From: Nitrospirillum viridazoti
GTDB taxonomy: Bacteria > Pseudomonadota > Alphaproteobacteria > Azospirillales > Azospirillaceae
DNA: 64,000 bases
Direction: 5' to 3' (one strand)
Assembly: GCF_007827975.1 (NCBI RefSeq)
Contig: NZ_VITT01000001.1
Shown here piece after piece: positions 24,705 to 32,810 of this stretch. The position numbers and the translations under genes are program-made. The notes under the pieces are model-generated. The model had not been told where the DNA came from. It saw only the letters and a list, made by a program, of their open reading frames with translations, and made no database searches. Within the stretch, counting starts at the first letter, position 1. Every line of letters starts with the position of its first letter.

Positions 24705-25241
24705 ATGACCAAGCGGTACGTGCAGATATGGGCGATGATGGCTTTAGCCCTGGCGGGCTGCCAATCCGCCCCGCCGGACGCCGCCAAGGATGGCCCGGCC
24801 AGTGGTGCCGTGGCCTCGGCGGCCGAGGCGCCCGGCGCTCAGCCCATGGCGGCGCAGCCGGCCTGCTTCTTCACCCGTGACATCGATGGCTGGAACAGCA
24901 TCGACCCCTACACGGTGCGCATCCGTGTGGGCGTCAACAAGCGCTATGACCTGAAGCTGTTCATGCCGCAGCCCGACCTGTCCACCCGCCTGCAGTTGGC
25001 CATCGTGACCAAACCGGGCGGGTCGGACTGGGTCTGTTCCCCCATGGATATCGAGATCATCGGCGAGCCCCTGCACCTGCGCGTGCCAGTGCGGGAGATC
25101 ATCGCCGTGCCGCCTGACCCGAAGGGCAAGGGCGGGGACCATGACAGGGATGGGGATGGTGCGGCCAAGACCCCCGGCCCCGCGGCCACCCCGAACCCTG
25201 GCCCAAATCCTGGCCCAAATCCTGGAGCGACGGGCGCTTGA
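24705..25241 (+). CDS. DUF6491-like lipoprotein
   Basis: 178 aa from ATG 24705. Lipoprotein signal with lipobox LAGC at about residue 19 (MMALALAGCQSAPP). An Ala/Pro-rich linker precedes a small domain ACFFTRDIDGWNSIDPYTVRIRVGVNKRYDLKLF...WVCSPMDIEII with two Cys, resembling DUF6491 proteins. The tail is charged then Pro/Asn/Gly-rich with PNPG repeats (three copies in the last 20 residues). Divergent from fliG; role unknown. Confidence 0.78.
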   Translation: MTKRYVQIWAMMALALAGCQSAPPDAAKDGPASGAVASAAEAPGAQPMAAQPACFFTRDIDGWNSIDPYTVRIRVGVNKRYDLKLFMPQPDLSTRLQLAIVTKPGGSDWVCSPMDIEIIGEPLHLRVPVREIIAVPPDPKGKGGDHDRDGDGAAKTPGPAATPNPGPNPGPNPGATGA

Positions 25242-25314
25242 CCCGGCCGGAGGGGACGGCTGGAGGGATGGCGGGGCCATGGGCATGACGCCCGGCCCCG
25301 CGGGTCCTTGACGT

Positions 25315-25677
25315 TTACTCTTCGCTGTCGCCGTCGGCGGCCGAACCCGGCGCGGCGCGGCGGCGCGGGGGGAAGCGGTCGCCCCCGGCCGGGCCGCCAT
25401 GGCTGCGCGGCGGCGCCTCGGCCCGCTGCGCGGCGGCGCCATCGATGGAACCGGTCCAGCCGGACGACCGTGGGCGCGCGCTGCGCTCCTCGGCAGCGGC
25501 GATGGTGCCTTCCAATTCGCGGATACGCTCCTTCAGGGGGGCGATCATCGGGCTGCTGCGATTGCGGGCCAGATATTGTTCCAGGTCGCCCTTCAGGCGC
25601 TGTAACTGATTGCGCAAGGTCGCCAGGTCCGTTTTCGGCTTGGCGGAGCGGAAAACCCGTTCCTCGTGTCTGGTCAC
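25315..25677 (-). CDS. Small coiled-coil protein with basic, disordered tail
   Basis: 120 aa from a GTG at 25677 with GGAGGA five to six bases upstream. Residues 15-66 are a coiled coil (LATLRNQLQRLKGDLEQYL, APLKERIRELEGTIAAAEE). The rest is Arg/Gly/Ala-rich and ends in an acidic DGDSEE. No family recognised. It converges on the lipoprotein gene and lies 149 bases downstream of the hybrid kinase stop. Confidence 0.68.
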   Translation of the reverse strand: MTRHEERVFRSAKPKTDLATLRNQLQRLKGDLEQYLARNRSSPMIAPLKERIRELEGTIAAAEERSARPRSSGWTGSIDGAAAQRAEAPPRSHGGPAGGDRFPPRRRAAPGSAADGDSEE

Positions 25678-25826
25678 ACCCGTCCTCCATTCGCGCCGGC
25701 GTCAACTGTCGGCGGCTGGTCTGCCCCCCAGATATAGCAGCGACGGGCGTTTCATGAAACCCGGCGCGATGGGGGAGGGGCGACGCCGTTCTTATCGGGG
25801 TAGTCCCGCTCCTGGGACAGTGATCG

Positions 25827-28118
25827 CTACGGGGTGCCCAGACAGCGGGACATCGCCTGCCGCAGCTGGGTGCTGTCCAGGGGTTTGGGCACGATGGCGA
25901 AGCCCAGGCTCTCCGCCTCCGCCACGCGGTCGCCGTAGCCGCTGACCAGCAGGATGGGCAGGCCGGGGTGCAGGTGGCGCACGGTTTGGGCCAGTTCCAG
26001 GCCGTTGCGCCCCCCGGGCAGCACGATGTCGCTCACCATCAGCGAGATGTCCGGCCGGTCGGCCAGCAGCGACTGGGCGGCGTCGGCCGTCGTGGCGGCC
26101 AGGACGCGGAAGCCCAATGCCTCCACCATGTCCCGCATGACCTTGGCCACCGTCGGATTGTCCTCCACCAGCAGGATCTGGCGTCCGTTGCCGGCGACCG
26201 CCGGAACGCCGTTGGCCGCAACGCCATTGGCCGGGACGGTACCGGTCCCCGCGGCGGCGGCATCCTCTTCGGCCCGGGGCAGGTAGAGGGTGATGGTGGT
26301 GCCGGCCGCGGCACTGTTCGGGACGGCCGCGTTCAGGCTGTCGGCCAGGGCCGCGCCGCCGGACTGGCGGGCCAGGCTGTGCACCTGGGCCAGCCCAAGG
26401 CCCGTGGACCTGCCGTCCCGCTTGGTGGTGAAGAACGGGTCGAAGACCCGGTCCAGGATGTCCGGCGGAATGCCCGACCCCGTGTCGCAGACCGTCAGGC
26501 GCACGAAGTCGCCCATCAGGCCGCCGGTCCGTTCGCTTTCGTGGCTGGCGGGATCGATGTGGACATTGGCGGCCGCCAGGCGCAGCACGCCGCCCCGGGG
26601 CATGGCGTCGCGGGCGTTGACCGCCAGGTTCAGCAGCGCCAGGTCGAACTCCGTCCTGTCCACGCGCAGGGGCCATAGGCTGGGCGGCAGCGCCGTTTCC
26701 AGGCGGATGTCGCCGCGCAGCGCCGGGCGCAGCAGATCGGCGATGTCGCCGGCCATATCCGATAGCCGCACCAGGTCCAGGTGCAGGCGGGGCCGGCGGC
26801 TGAAGGTGCGCAGATTGTGGGTCAGCCGCTCCCCCCAGGCGATCGCCTGCAGCATGGCGTCCAACACCTCGCGCTGGGGCTCGGTGTGCGGGCGGCGGCA
26901 CAGCACCTCCGCCCCGCTGCGCACGGTCATCAGCAGGTTGGCGAAGTCGTGGATGATGCCCCCCGTGATCTGGTCCAGCGCCTGCAGCCGCTGGGTGCGG
27001 AGCAGTGCGCCCTCCGCCTGCTCCCGCCGGGTCTCCGCCGCGCGCAGGGCCTGGGCCGCCAGCCTTTCCCGCCGGGCGCGGCGCATGGCCAGCAGCGTGG
27101 TGGCGCACAGCGCACCCATGACCGGCAGGGCCAGCAGCGCCAGCCATCCCAGGCGCCGGTGCCATTGGCGGTCCAACTGGGCCCGGTCCACGCCCACCAT
27201 CACCGTCAGCGGCGCGTTGGCGATCAGCCGGCAGGCCGTCAGCCGCTGCCGCCCCTCGTTCGCGGCGCCCTCCGGCGAATTGGTGTCCCGGGATTCGGCG
27301 TCCGGGGTGCCATCCGGGGCGGTGGCGCGCCAGGCGGCATGAAGGCCGGGACAGGTGGGATCGACCCGTGCTCCGTCCGCCGCGACCGGGCGGCCGGCCA
27401 TGATCATGCCCTCGCGGTTGACCAGCATGACGGTCGTGGCCGGGTCGTCCTGCGTCACCCGCCGGTAGAAATCGTCGAAATAGGCCAGCGACATGGAAAC
27501 GGCGGCGATGCCGGCCAGGCTGCCGTCGGGGTGGCTCAGGCGGCGGGCCAGGCTGAAGACGCGCTGACCGCCCGATGTTCCGCCGCTGGCCGTCAGGCTG
27601 TCGGACGGGGGGATCAGCATCTCCGTCTGGCCGGCGCGCAACTGGCCGTAGGCGGGGCTGTCGGTGATGTCGGGCCGGACGGCGGCGGGGGTGCGGCGGC
27701 TGGCGGCCAGGGGCCGGCCCTGCCCATCCCACAGCCACAGCGCCTGGATTTGGGGAATGCCGGCCACCATGCCGGCCAGGGCGGCACCCACCTGATCCGC
27801 GTCCCGGGGGCGGGCCAGGTCAAGATGGGCGGGGTCGAGATGGGTGGGGTCAAGGTCCCGCACCCGGTCCAGGATCAGCCGGTCGCTCTCGATCACCTTT
27901 TGGGCGTGTTCGTCCACCGCCGCCGCGATGCGCTCCACCCGGTCGCCGGCTTGGGCGACGATGTCCCTGCGGCTTTCCAACCCCGCCGCGGCCAGCAGGG
28001 CCAGGGGAATCAGCACGGCGGCCAGCATCTGCAGGCGCAGGGCCGCGATGGTGGAGGGCACGCGCGGCGGCTCCGCCTCCGCCACCCGCGGCGCCCCGAT
28101 GTCGGAATTGACCGTCAC
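25827..28118 (-). CDS. Membrane hybrid histidine kinase with C-terminal receiver
   Basis: 763 aa, GTG start. Membrane helix at ~28-47, a periplasmic Cache-like sensor (~50-315), second helix at ~323-345, then the HisKA H-box ITGGIIHDFANLL with H390, N-box LNLAVNARDAMP, DTGSGIP, FDPFFTTK and STGLGLAQV ATP-lid motifs. The receiver has VEDN, phospho-acceptor D697 (LMVSDIVLPG) and K745. Kinase-receiver hybrids of this type (PdtaS/FixL-like HDF box) usually pass phosphate on to another protein; none is encoded next door. The sensor has a repeated HLDPAHLDLA stretch at ~93-102. The ligand is unknown. Confidence 0.92.
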   Translation of the reverse strand: MTVNSDIGAPRVAEAEPPRVPSTIAALRLQMLAAVLIPLALLAAAGLESRRDIVAQAGDRVERIAAAVDEHAQKVIESDRLILDRVRDLDPTHLDPAHLDLARPRDADQVGAALAGMVAGIPQIQALWLWDGQGRPLAASRRTPAAVRPDITDSPAYGQLRAGQTEMLIPPSDSLTASGGTSGGQRVFSLARRLSHPDGSLAGIAAVSMSLAYFDDFYRRVTQDDPATTVMLVNREGMIMAGRPVAADGARVDPTCPGLHAAWRATAPDGTPDAESRDTNSPEGAANEGRQRLTACRLIANAPLTVMVGVDRAQLDRQWHRRLGWLALLALPVMGALCATTLLAMRRARRERLAAQALRAAETRREQAEGALLRTQRLQALDQITGGIIHDFANLLMTVRSGAEVLCRRPHTEPQREVLDAMLQAIAWGERLTHNLRTFSRRPRLHLDLVRLSDMAGDIADLLRPALRGDIRLETALPPSLWPLRVDRTEFDLALLNLAVNARDAMPRGGVLRLAAANVHIDPASHESERTGGLMGDFVRLTVCDTGSGIPPDILDRVFDPFFTTKRDGRSTGLGLAQVHSLARQSGGAALADSLNAAVPNSAAAGTTITLYLPRAEEDAAAAGTGTVPANGVAANGVPAVAGNGRQILLVEDNPTVAKVMRDMVEALGFRVLAATTADAAQSLLADRPDISLMVSDIVLPGGRNGLELAQTVRHLHPGLPILLVSGYGDRVAEAESLGFAIVPKPLDSTQLRQAMSRCLGTP

Positions 28119-28214
28119 GACCGCCCTTGCGTCCCTCAGCCCACGCCAGGCCCGATCATATGGTCTGGTTTACGCAATCTCCAATGGCGTTGCGGCCTAT
28201 CCTTTTAGTTGAAC

Positions 28215-28955
28215 TCAGGGTAGGCCGACAGGCTCGGTGGGGAAGGCCAGTTCATGCCGAGCCCGCCACTCGGGCTTCACATAGTTGATGATGATGGTAC
28301 GGCGGATGCCCTGGAAGGGGCGTCGGGCGAAGCCGTGCCAAGTGTCGCTGCCGGGAATGAACACCAAGCCGGTGTTGAAGCGGCCCGACGCCCGGCCGGC
28401 ATGGCCGCCCTCGGGCCCGTCCATGATGTCGGTGCCGAGGTTCTCCGCGTCCGGCCCGGTGCTGAGGTACACCAGCATGGTGAACAGCTTGGCGCCGATG
28501 TCGGTGTGCGGCTCCAACCAGAACCCTTCCCGGTCCAGGCAATATTCGATGCGCAGGGATGATCCGCCGAGGTCCACACCGAACTGGCGTGCCAGGGTGG
28601 ACACCGTCTCGGGCGCCTGGAAGGCGGCCGCCACGGCGCCGCACACCGGGTATAGCAGCTGGTTGTCGGTCGACAGGAAGGTGCGGGTGGAATTGTGCGT
28701 CTCCCGCCGGCCCCGCGTGTCGTCGATCTCCGGCGCCGCGAAGGGCAGGGTGGCCAGCGCCTCCGCCACGGCGGCCGGGAAGACGCTGTTGAGATACCAG
28801 TGGCGGTAGGGATGATCATCCCGGTCCGCCGCGTTCAGGCAGGCGCGCACATGGTGGCCGGTGGCGGCGTCGAAAGCCTGCGGGTCGAAGGCGGGCGCGT
28901 TGGGGTGGTGGGCGTGAAGGTGGGTGGCGCCAAGGTGGGTGGCAGGAATGCTCAT
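28215..28955 (-). CDS. 2OG-Fe(II) oxygenase-like protein A
   Basis: 246 aa. The ATG at 28955 overlaps the stop of the upstream gene by one base (TGATG), so the pair is translationally coupled. Double-stranded beta-helix motif HxD at H150/D152 (LEPHTDIGAKLFTMLVYLS) and distal H207 (SDTWHGFARRPFQGIRRTIIINYV), where the following Arg would bind 2-oxoglutarate. The N-terminus is His-rich (HLGATHLHAHHP). Such proteins are often prolyl hydroxylase-like or glycan/peptide-modifying enzymes; the substrate is unknown. Confidence 0.75.
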   Translation of the reverse strand: MSIPATHLGATHLHAHHPNAPAFDPQAFDAATGHHVRACLNAADRDDHPYRHWYLNSVFPAAVAEALATLPFAAPEIDDTRGRRETHNSTRTFLSTDNQLLYPVCGAVAAAFQAPETVSTLARQFGVDLGGSSLRIEYCLDREGFWLEPHTDIGAKLFTMLVYLSTGPDAENLGTDIMDGPEGGHAGRASGRFNTGLVFIPGSDTWHGFARRPFQGIRRTIIINYVKPEWRARHELAFPTEPVGLP

Positions 28956-29671
28956 CACATCTCCCCCTTGCCGGAGAAGGCGTTGCCCAGGCGCTTCAGG
29001 CCGGCGGTGACGCCGTGGCGCAGGGTCTCGCGCCGGGCGGTGCCGGCATCCACCATCCAATTCAACATGATGTAGCGTCTCACGCCGTCGTGCGGCTTGT
29101 GGCCGTGGAAGGAGTTGTCGGTGCGGCGGAACGCCACCAGCGTGCCGTCCAGGGGCAGCACCTCGGCCAGCATGTCCTCCATGTCATCGGCGCTGCGCAG
29201 CAGGCGCAGGCGGCCGCCGGACGCCGTCCATGTGTCATTCAGGTACAGCAGCGCCGTCAGGCGCTTGGTCACGCTGTCGGTGTGGATGCGCCCGTCCTTG
29301 GGCACGCAGCGGCTGCGCACCGTCACCATCAGGGCGTCGGGGTCCAGGTCCAGGCCGAAGGTCTCGGCGAAGGCCTGCGTCGTCTCCGGCGCCGTCAGGG
29401 CGGCCAACAGACGGGTGAAGCCGTCCAGGTCGCCCCGCTCCAGCTCCGCGCGCGATGGGGCGGGCACCAAGCCGCCATGGGGGCTGTCGGGAAAGTCGTG
29501 GCGGGCGGTGACGGCCACGATGGGGGCGATGAAGCCGGTCATCACCAGGTGGGGAAACGGTTCCGTGGCCGGGCGCAGGGCGCGCAGGCCATCCAGGTTC
29601 AGGACGCCATCCGTCCGATTGGCCGGCGGCACCGGGGCCACGGACGGGGCGGGGGAGGAAAGGGCGGGCAT
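28955..29671 (-). CDS. 2OG-Fe(II) oxygenase-like protein B
   Basis: 238 aa. HxD at H130/D132 (DGRIHTDSVTKRLTALLYLND), distal H at about 189 in NSFHGHKPHDGVRRYIMLNW with the 2OG-binding Arg after it; ASGGRLRLLRSADDMEDML lies between, as in prolyl-4-hydroxylase-like (P4Hc) proteins. It is distinct in sequence from protein A downstream, with which it shares a TGATG overlap. Divergent from the chemoreceptor gene. Substrate unknown. Confidence 0.75.
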   Translation of the reverse strand: MPALSSPAPSVAPVPPANRTDGVLNLDGLRALRPATEPFPHLVMTGFIAPIVAVTARHDFPDSPHGGLVPAPSRAELERGDLDGFTRLLAALTAPETTQAFAETFGLDLDPDALMVTVRSRCVPKDGRIHTDSVTKRLTALLYLNDTWTASGGRLRLLRSADDMEDMLAEVLPLDGTLVAFRRTDNSFHGHKPHDGVRRYIMLNWMVDAGTARRETLRHGVTAGLKRLGNAFSGKGEM

Positions 29672-29889
29672 GGGGCGGAGACCTTGAGAGGAGCCAGCCG
29701 GGACGGACCCTCTGGCGATGCCCTCTTTTCCACCTGTCCGGCCGGCGGGGCGTTGATCCAGGTCAAGGCCATATCCCTCCGCATACGTCGTCCGCGTTAA
29801 CGGAATCCACCAGACTCATCATGGAGAATGCCGGCAGCGAGGGTACGCCTATACGGGCTTCGCCCTCCGGGATTTCGGGAGTGATGGCG

Positions 29890-31575
29890 ATGCGTTGGAT
29901 TTCCGATCTGGCCTTGACCCGCAAGATGGCCATACCGCTGGGCATGCTGTTGATCGTGGTCTGCGGCCTCATCCTCTATGCCGGGGCGGCGATGACCACG
30001 CTGAACCGCCAGGAGGACCAGTTGGTCGACGTGCTGGCCCTGCGCCGGCAGACGGTGATGCAGCTGGCCAACGCCATGAACGAGGGCACGATCGCCGAGA
30101 AGAACCTGCTGCTGGAGCGCAACGCCGAGGCCCGCGCCGGCTTCGACAAGCAGCGGCACGACTACTTCGCCCAGGCCGTGGACCTCGCCAACCTGCGCCT
30201 GGCCCAGGTGGACACCACCGCCGACCGCCAATTGACAGAGGATATGGTAAAGGCGGTGAAGCGCCGGGCCGAGGTGTCGGACATCGTGGCGCCCATGGGC
30301 CTGCGCCAGGAACTGGACCAAGCCTACGACTTCTCGGCCAAGGAAGGTCGCACCGCCCGCAAGGCCGCCGCCGCCGCCATCGCCCAGCAGGTCAAGATGA
30401 CGGATGGCGAGCTTGCGTCCGGCAAGGCGGTGGCGGCGGAACAGGGCCGCCGTGCCGTCATGCTGCTGGTGGTGGCAAGCGCCATCGGCCTGGGTGCTGC
30501 CGTCACCGTGCTGTGGCTGATCGTGCAGCGCCTGGTGGCGCGTCCGCTGGTGCGCATGGCGCATACCATGGAACGCCTGGCCGGCGGCGACCAGGACATC
30601 GTCGTGGAGGGCACCGACCGCAAGGACGAGGTGGGCTCGCTGGCCCGTTCGTTGGAGGTGTTCAAGCAGAACGCCCTGCGGGCGGAGATGCTGGCCCTGG
30701 AACAGGTGGCGGCCCAGGAACAGCGCATGCGCCGCACCCAGGTGGTGGAGCGGCTGATCATGGACTTCGACCACGCCGTCGTGCTGGACAATGTCTCGAC
30801 CTCCGCCGACCGGCTGCACGGTGCCGCCGGCACCATGAACAGCATGGCCAACGAGACGCGGGAGCAGGCGACCGTGTCGTCCGCCGCGGCGGAGCAGACC
30901 TCGGCCAATGTGCAGACCGTGGCGGCGGCCACGGAGGAGATGACCAGTTCCATCGCCGAGATCGGCCGGCAGGTGGTGCGCTCGTCCCAGGTGGCATCGC
31001 GCGCCGTGGATGACGCCCGTACCACCAACCAGACCATGCAGGGCCTGGCCGAGGCCGCCAGCCGCATCGGCGCCGTGGTGCAGATGATCCAGGACATCGC
31101 CGGGCAGACCAACCTGCTGGCCCTGAACGCGACCATCGAGGCGGCGCGGGCGGGTGAGGCTGGCAAGGGCTTCGCCGTCGTGGCGGGCGAGGTGAAAAGC
31201 CTGGCCAACCAGACGGCCAAGGCCACCGAGGAGATCTCCGGCCAGATCGCCGCCATCCAGACGGCCACGGGCGGGGCGGTGGACGCCATCCAGGCCATCG
31301 CCGCCACCATCGGCGACATCTCGGAAATCACCACCACCATCGCCTCGGCCGTGGAACAGCAGAACGCCACCACCACCGAGATCAGCCGCAGCGTCGCCCA
31401 GGCGGCGGTGGGCACGCAGGAGGTGACCCGCAGCGTGGTGCACGTCACCCGTGCCGCCGGCCAGGCGGGTGCGGCGGCCGGCGAGGTGCTGTCCGCTGCC
31501 GGCTCCCTCTCCGGCCAGGCCGCGACCCTGAAGCGCGAGATCGAGGCCTTCCTCACGGGTATCCGTGCGGCGTGA
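29890..31575 (+). CDS. Methyl-accepting chemotaxis protein
   Basis: 561 aa from ATG 29890, chosen because GGGAG sits 8 bases upstream and the membrane helix then follows directly; in-frame ATGs at 29821 and 29884 are alternatives. Transmembrane helices at ~12-35 and ~195-220 flank a four-helix-bundle-like sensor (~36-190). HAMP follows (RLVARPLVRMAHTMERLAGGDQDI), then the signalling hairpin with IAGQTNLLALNATIEAARAGEAGKGFAVVAGEVKSLA. No CheR/CheB-docking pentapeptide at the C-terminus (ends FLTGIRAA). The ligand is unknown. Confidence 0.93.
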   Translation: MRWISDLALTRKMAIPLGMLLIVVCGLILYAGAAMTTLNRQEDQLVDVLALRRQTVMQLANAMNEGTIAEKNLLLERNAEARAGFDKQRHDYFAQAVDLANLRLAQVDTTADRQLTEDMVKAVKRRAEVSDIVAPMGLRQELDQAYDFSAKEGRTARKAAAAAIAQQVKMTDGELASGKAVAAEQGRRAVMLLVVASAIGLGAAVTVLWLIVQRLVARPLVRMAHTMERLAGGDQDIVVEGTDRKDEVGSLARSLEVFKQNALRAEMLALEQVAAQEQRMRRTQVVERLIMDFDHAVVLDNVSTSADRLHGAAGTMNSMANETREQATVSSAAAEQTSANVQTVAAATEEMTSSIAEIGRQVVRSSQVASRAVDDARTTNQTMQGLAEAASRIGAVVQMIQDIAGQTNLLALNATIEAARAGEAGKGFAVVAGEVKSLANQTAKATEEISGQIAAIQTATGGAVDAIQAIAATIGDISEITTTIASAVEQQNATTTEISRSVAQAAVGTQEVTRSVVHVTRAAGQAGAAAGEVLSAAGSLSGQAATLKREIEAFLTGIRAA

Positions 31576-31603
31576 GCCGGTAGTGCCGGGCTCACCAGGT
31601 TCG

Positions 31604-31630
31604 CGTTCCAGGGAAGGCGTTCCTGGAACG
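31604..31630 (+). terminator. Hairpin after the chemoreceptor gene
   Basis: Stem CGTTCCAGG / CCTGGAACG with a 9-base loop, 28 bases after the stop. No T-tract, so it may be an attenuating or RNA-stabilising hairpin. Confidence 0.45.
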
Positions 31631-31699
31631 ATCTGCTTAAGGTTGACAAGAACAAAAAAGGAACACACGTTGCTCTTCCGTCAATAAGGGAGAGCGAGC

Positions 31700-31861
31700 A
31701 TGGATGGCGTCACCCCCAGGCAAATGATGCGCGCCGTGATTCTGCATGAACTGGGGCACCAGAACCAGGGTGGTCATTGCGGTGTGAAGACCGATACCAA
31801 TCCAGATGCGGAATGCTGTGCGGATGGGTTTGCATTATCTCATATGAGCATAGGTAATTAA
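31700..31861 (+). CDS. 53-aa protein with HELGH zinc-peptidase motif, in an AT-rich islet
   Basis: Too short for usual gene calling. ATG at 31700 has GGGAG nine bases upstream, and an in-frame TAA lies at 31685-31687, so this is not the open tail of a longer frame. Residues 10-20 read MRAVILHELGH (HExxH, H16 and H20), and ~18 residues later DAECCADGFA gives the E-x-x-A-D-x-F-A pattern of the third zinc ligand in M48/M78-like peptidases. Three Cys. The stop is one base before the next ATG, so the two genes form an operon. It may be a remnant of a larger zinc peptidase or a real micro-protein; I cannot tell which. Confidence 0.5.
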   Translation: MDGVTPRQMMRAVILHELGHQNQGGHCGVKTDTNPDAECCADGFALSHMSIGN

Positions 31862-31862
31862 G

Positions 31863-32153
31863 ATGAGATATGTCTATACGTTCGCGAGAGTAGTTATAAT
31901 GGTGATCGGAATATCATCTTTTATATTTGTATTGTTCTTTCTGCATATATTGAATTCTGAAGATATGGGGGTGTATATAGAGGACAGTGAGCAGTCAGCA
32001 AACGTGATAGCGCGACAGTTCGTTGAAGAGAGTGAGGGGACGGGAGATATCTATATCTCTATTAACAACCATGACCCGACAGATGAGTTAAAAAGTGCAG
32101 TCACCAATAACGAATCTAGGATTCGCAATATAAGTGATCTGATTGATTGTTAA
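31863..32153 (+). CDS. Small membrane-anchored protein of unknown function, AT-rich
   Basis: 96 aa. One N-terminal membrane helix at ~8-29 (VVIMVIGISSFIFVLFFLHIL) followed by an acidic, presumably periplasmic domain (SEDMGVYIEDSEQSANVIARQFVEESEGTGDIYISINNHD). Base use is unlike all neighbours: I count 39 G or C in the 120 bases 31861-31980. It begins one base after the stop of the HELGH gene. The AT-rich pair looks horizontally acquired. No family recognised. Confidence 0.6.
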   Translation: MRYVYTFARVVIMVIGISSFIFVLFFLHILNSEDMGVYIEDSEQSANVIARQFVEESEGTGDIYISINNHDPTDELKSAVTNNESRIRNISDLIDC

Positions 32154-32465
32154 AATTTCGAATAATATCAGAAAAATAATAAATGTCATGGATATAATAT
32201 CGCCTACATAAAATTCCAGAGCATGCCATTTAGATATATATCAGATATGGAACTTTGCAATTATTCCTGTGCTGGCGAATTCATGGCCGTAAAAATTTTT
32301 GTGGAATGGTCAGTTTACAAATATAGTCGATGGGTTGCCGGTCCAACGATGATCATTATGAAGGACGACCCGCCTGCCCAGTGATGGAACAGGGTGGGTG
32401 TGATTCGGCCTCACTATTTTCGACCATTGGTTCTCGTCCGCCGCCTGATTCCGCGCACCTCCAGG
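32154..32465. other. AT-rich non-coding stretch, then transition to genome-like base composition
   Basis: AT-rich up to about 32330 (many ATA/TAT runs), then GC-rich. I see no convincing gene, RNA or transposase remnant on either strand. The abrupt change near 32330 marks the right edge of the islet. Confidence 0.5.
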
Positions 32466-32498
32466 TGTCCGCATCCGGACAGTGTTCGCATTCGGACG
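32466..32498. promoter_or_regulatory. Two tandem palindromes, likely upstream activator sites
   Basis: TGTCCG-CATC-CGGACA at 32466-32481 is a perfect inverted repeat; TGTTCG-CATT-CGGACG at 32483-32498 is a close copy, start to start 17 bases. They lie 47-79 bases upstream of a sigma-54 promoter, a plausible distance for enhancer-binding-protein sites. A much weaker third copy may start at 32504. Confidence 0.6.
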
Positions 32499-32544
32499 CC
32501 GGGTGTTTTCATTCAACCGATTGATAAATAAGCAAATATAGATC

Positions 32545-32560
32545 TGGCATACCCTTTGCC
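32545..32560 (+). promoter_or_regulatory. Sigma-54 promoter of the multi-permease export operon
   Basis: TGGCATACCCTTTGCC: GG at -24 and GC at -12 with exactly 10 bases between, and TT before GC. It lies ~92 bases before the first start codon of the operon. Confidence 0.72.
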
Positions 32561-32651
32561 ATTGGGAAGCCCGCAGCGTCCGTTTCTGATGGGACGCTGG
32601 CGGGGTGGCCCTTCCCGGCCCGCCCTGTCCGACTGAAAAGGAAGTGGGGTT

Positions 32652-32810
32652 ATGATGGTCCGGAACGACATCCTGATGGATATGCAAGAGGTCGCCGACA
32701 CCCGGTCGCTGATCGAGCGGGTGGAGGATGCGCTGCTGTCGGTCAATCCGGACCTGTGGCTGGTCAGCGCCCTGCTGGTGGTGGCCATCCGCTGCCTGGG
32801 GGCGCTGTGA
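32652..32810 (+). CDS. 52-aa membrane-associated peptide at the head of the export operon
   Basis: Short gene, ATG 32652 with AAGGAAG upstream, ending TGATG so that its stop overlaps the adaptor start by one base. Charged N-terminal half (DMQEVADTRSLIERVEDALL) and hydrophobic C-terminal half (LWLVSALLVVAIRCLGAL), consistent with a single membrane helix. Tight coupling and normal codon use argue that it is real. Function unknown; it may accompany or regulate the transporter. Confidence 0.6.
   Translation: MMVRNDILMDMQEVADTRSLIERVEDALLSVNPDLWLVSALLVVAIRCLGAL

Noticed and set aside
25792..27738. 648-aa minus-strand frame overlapping the hybrid kinase
   Set aside because: Same strand but a different frame; Pro/Arg/Gly-rich composition with none of the kinase motifs that the true frame shows.
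31643..31671. Perfect -35 box TTGACA before the islet genes
   Set aside because: No acceptable -10 lies 16-18 bases downstream (CACGTT region), so I did not call a promoter.
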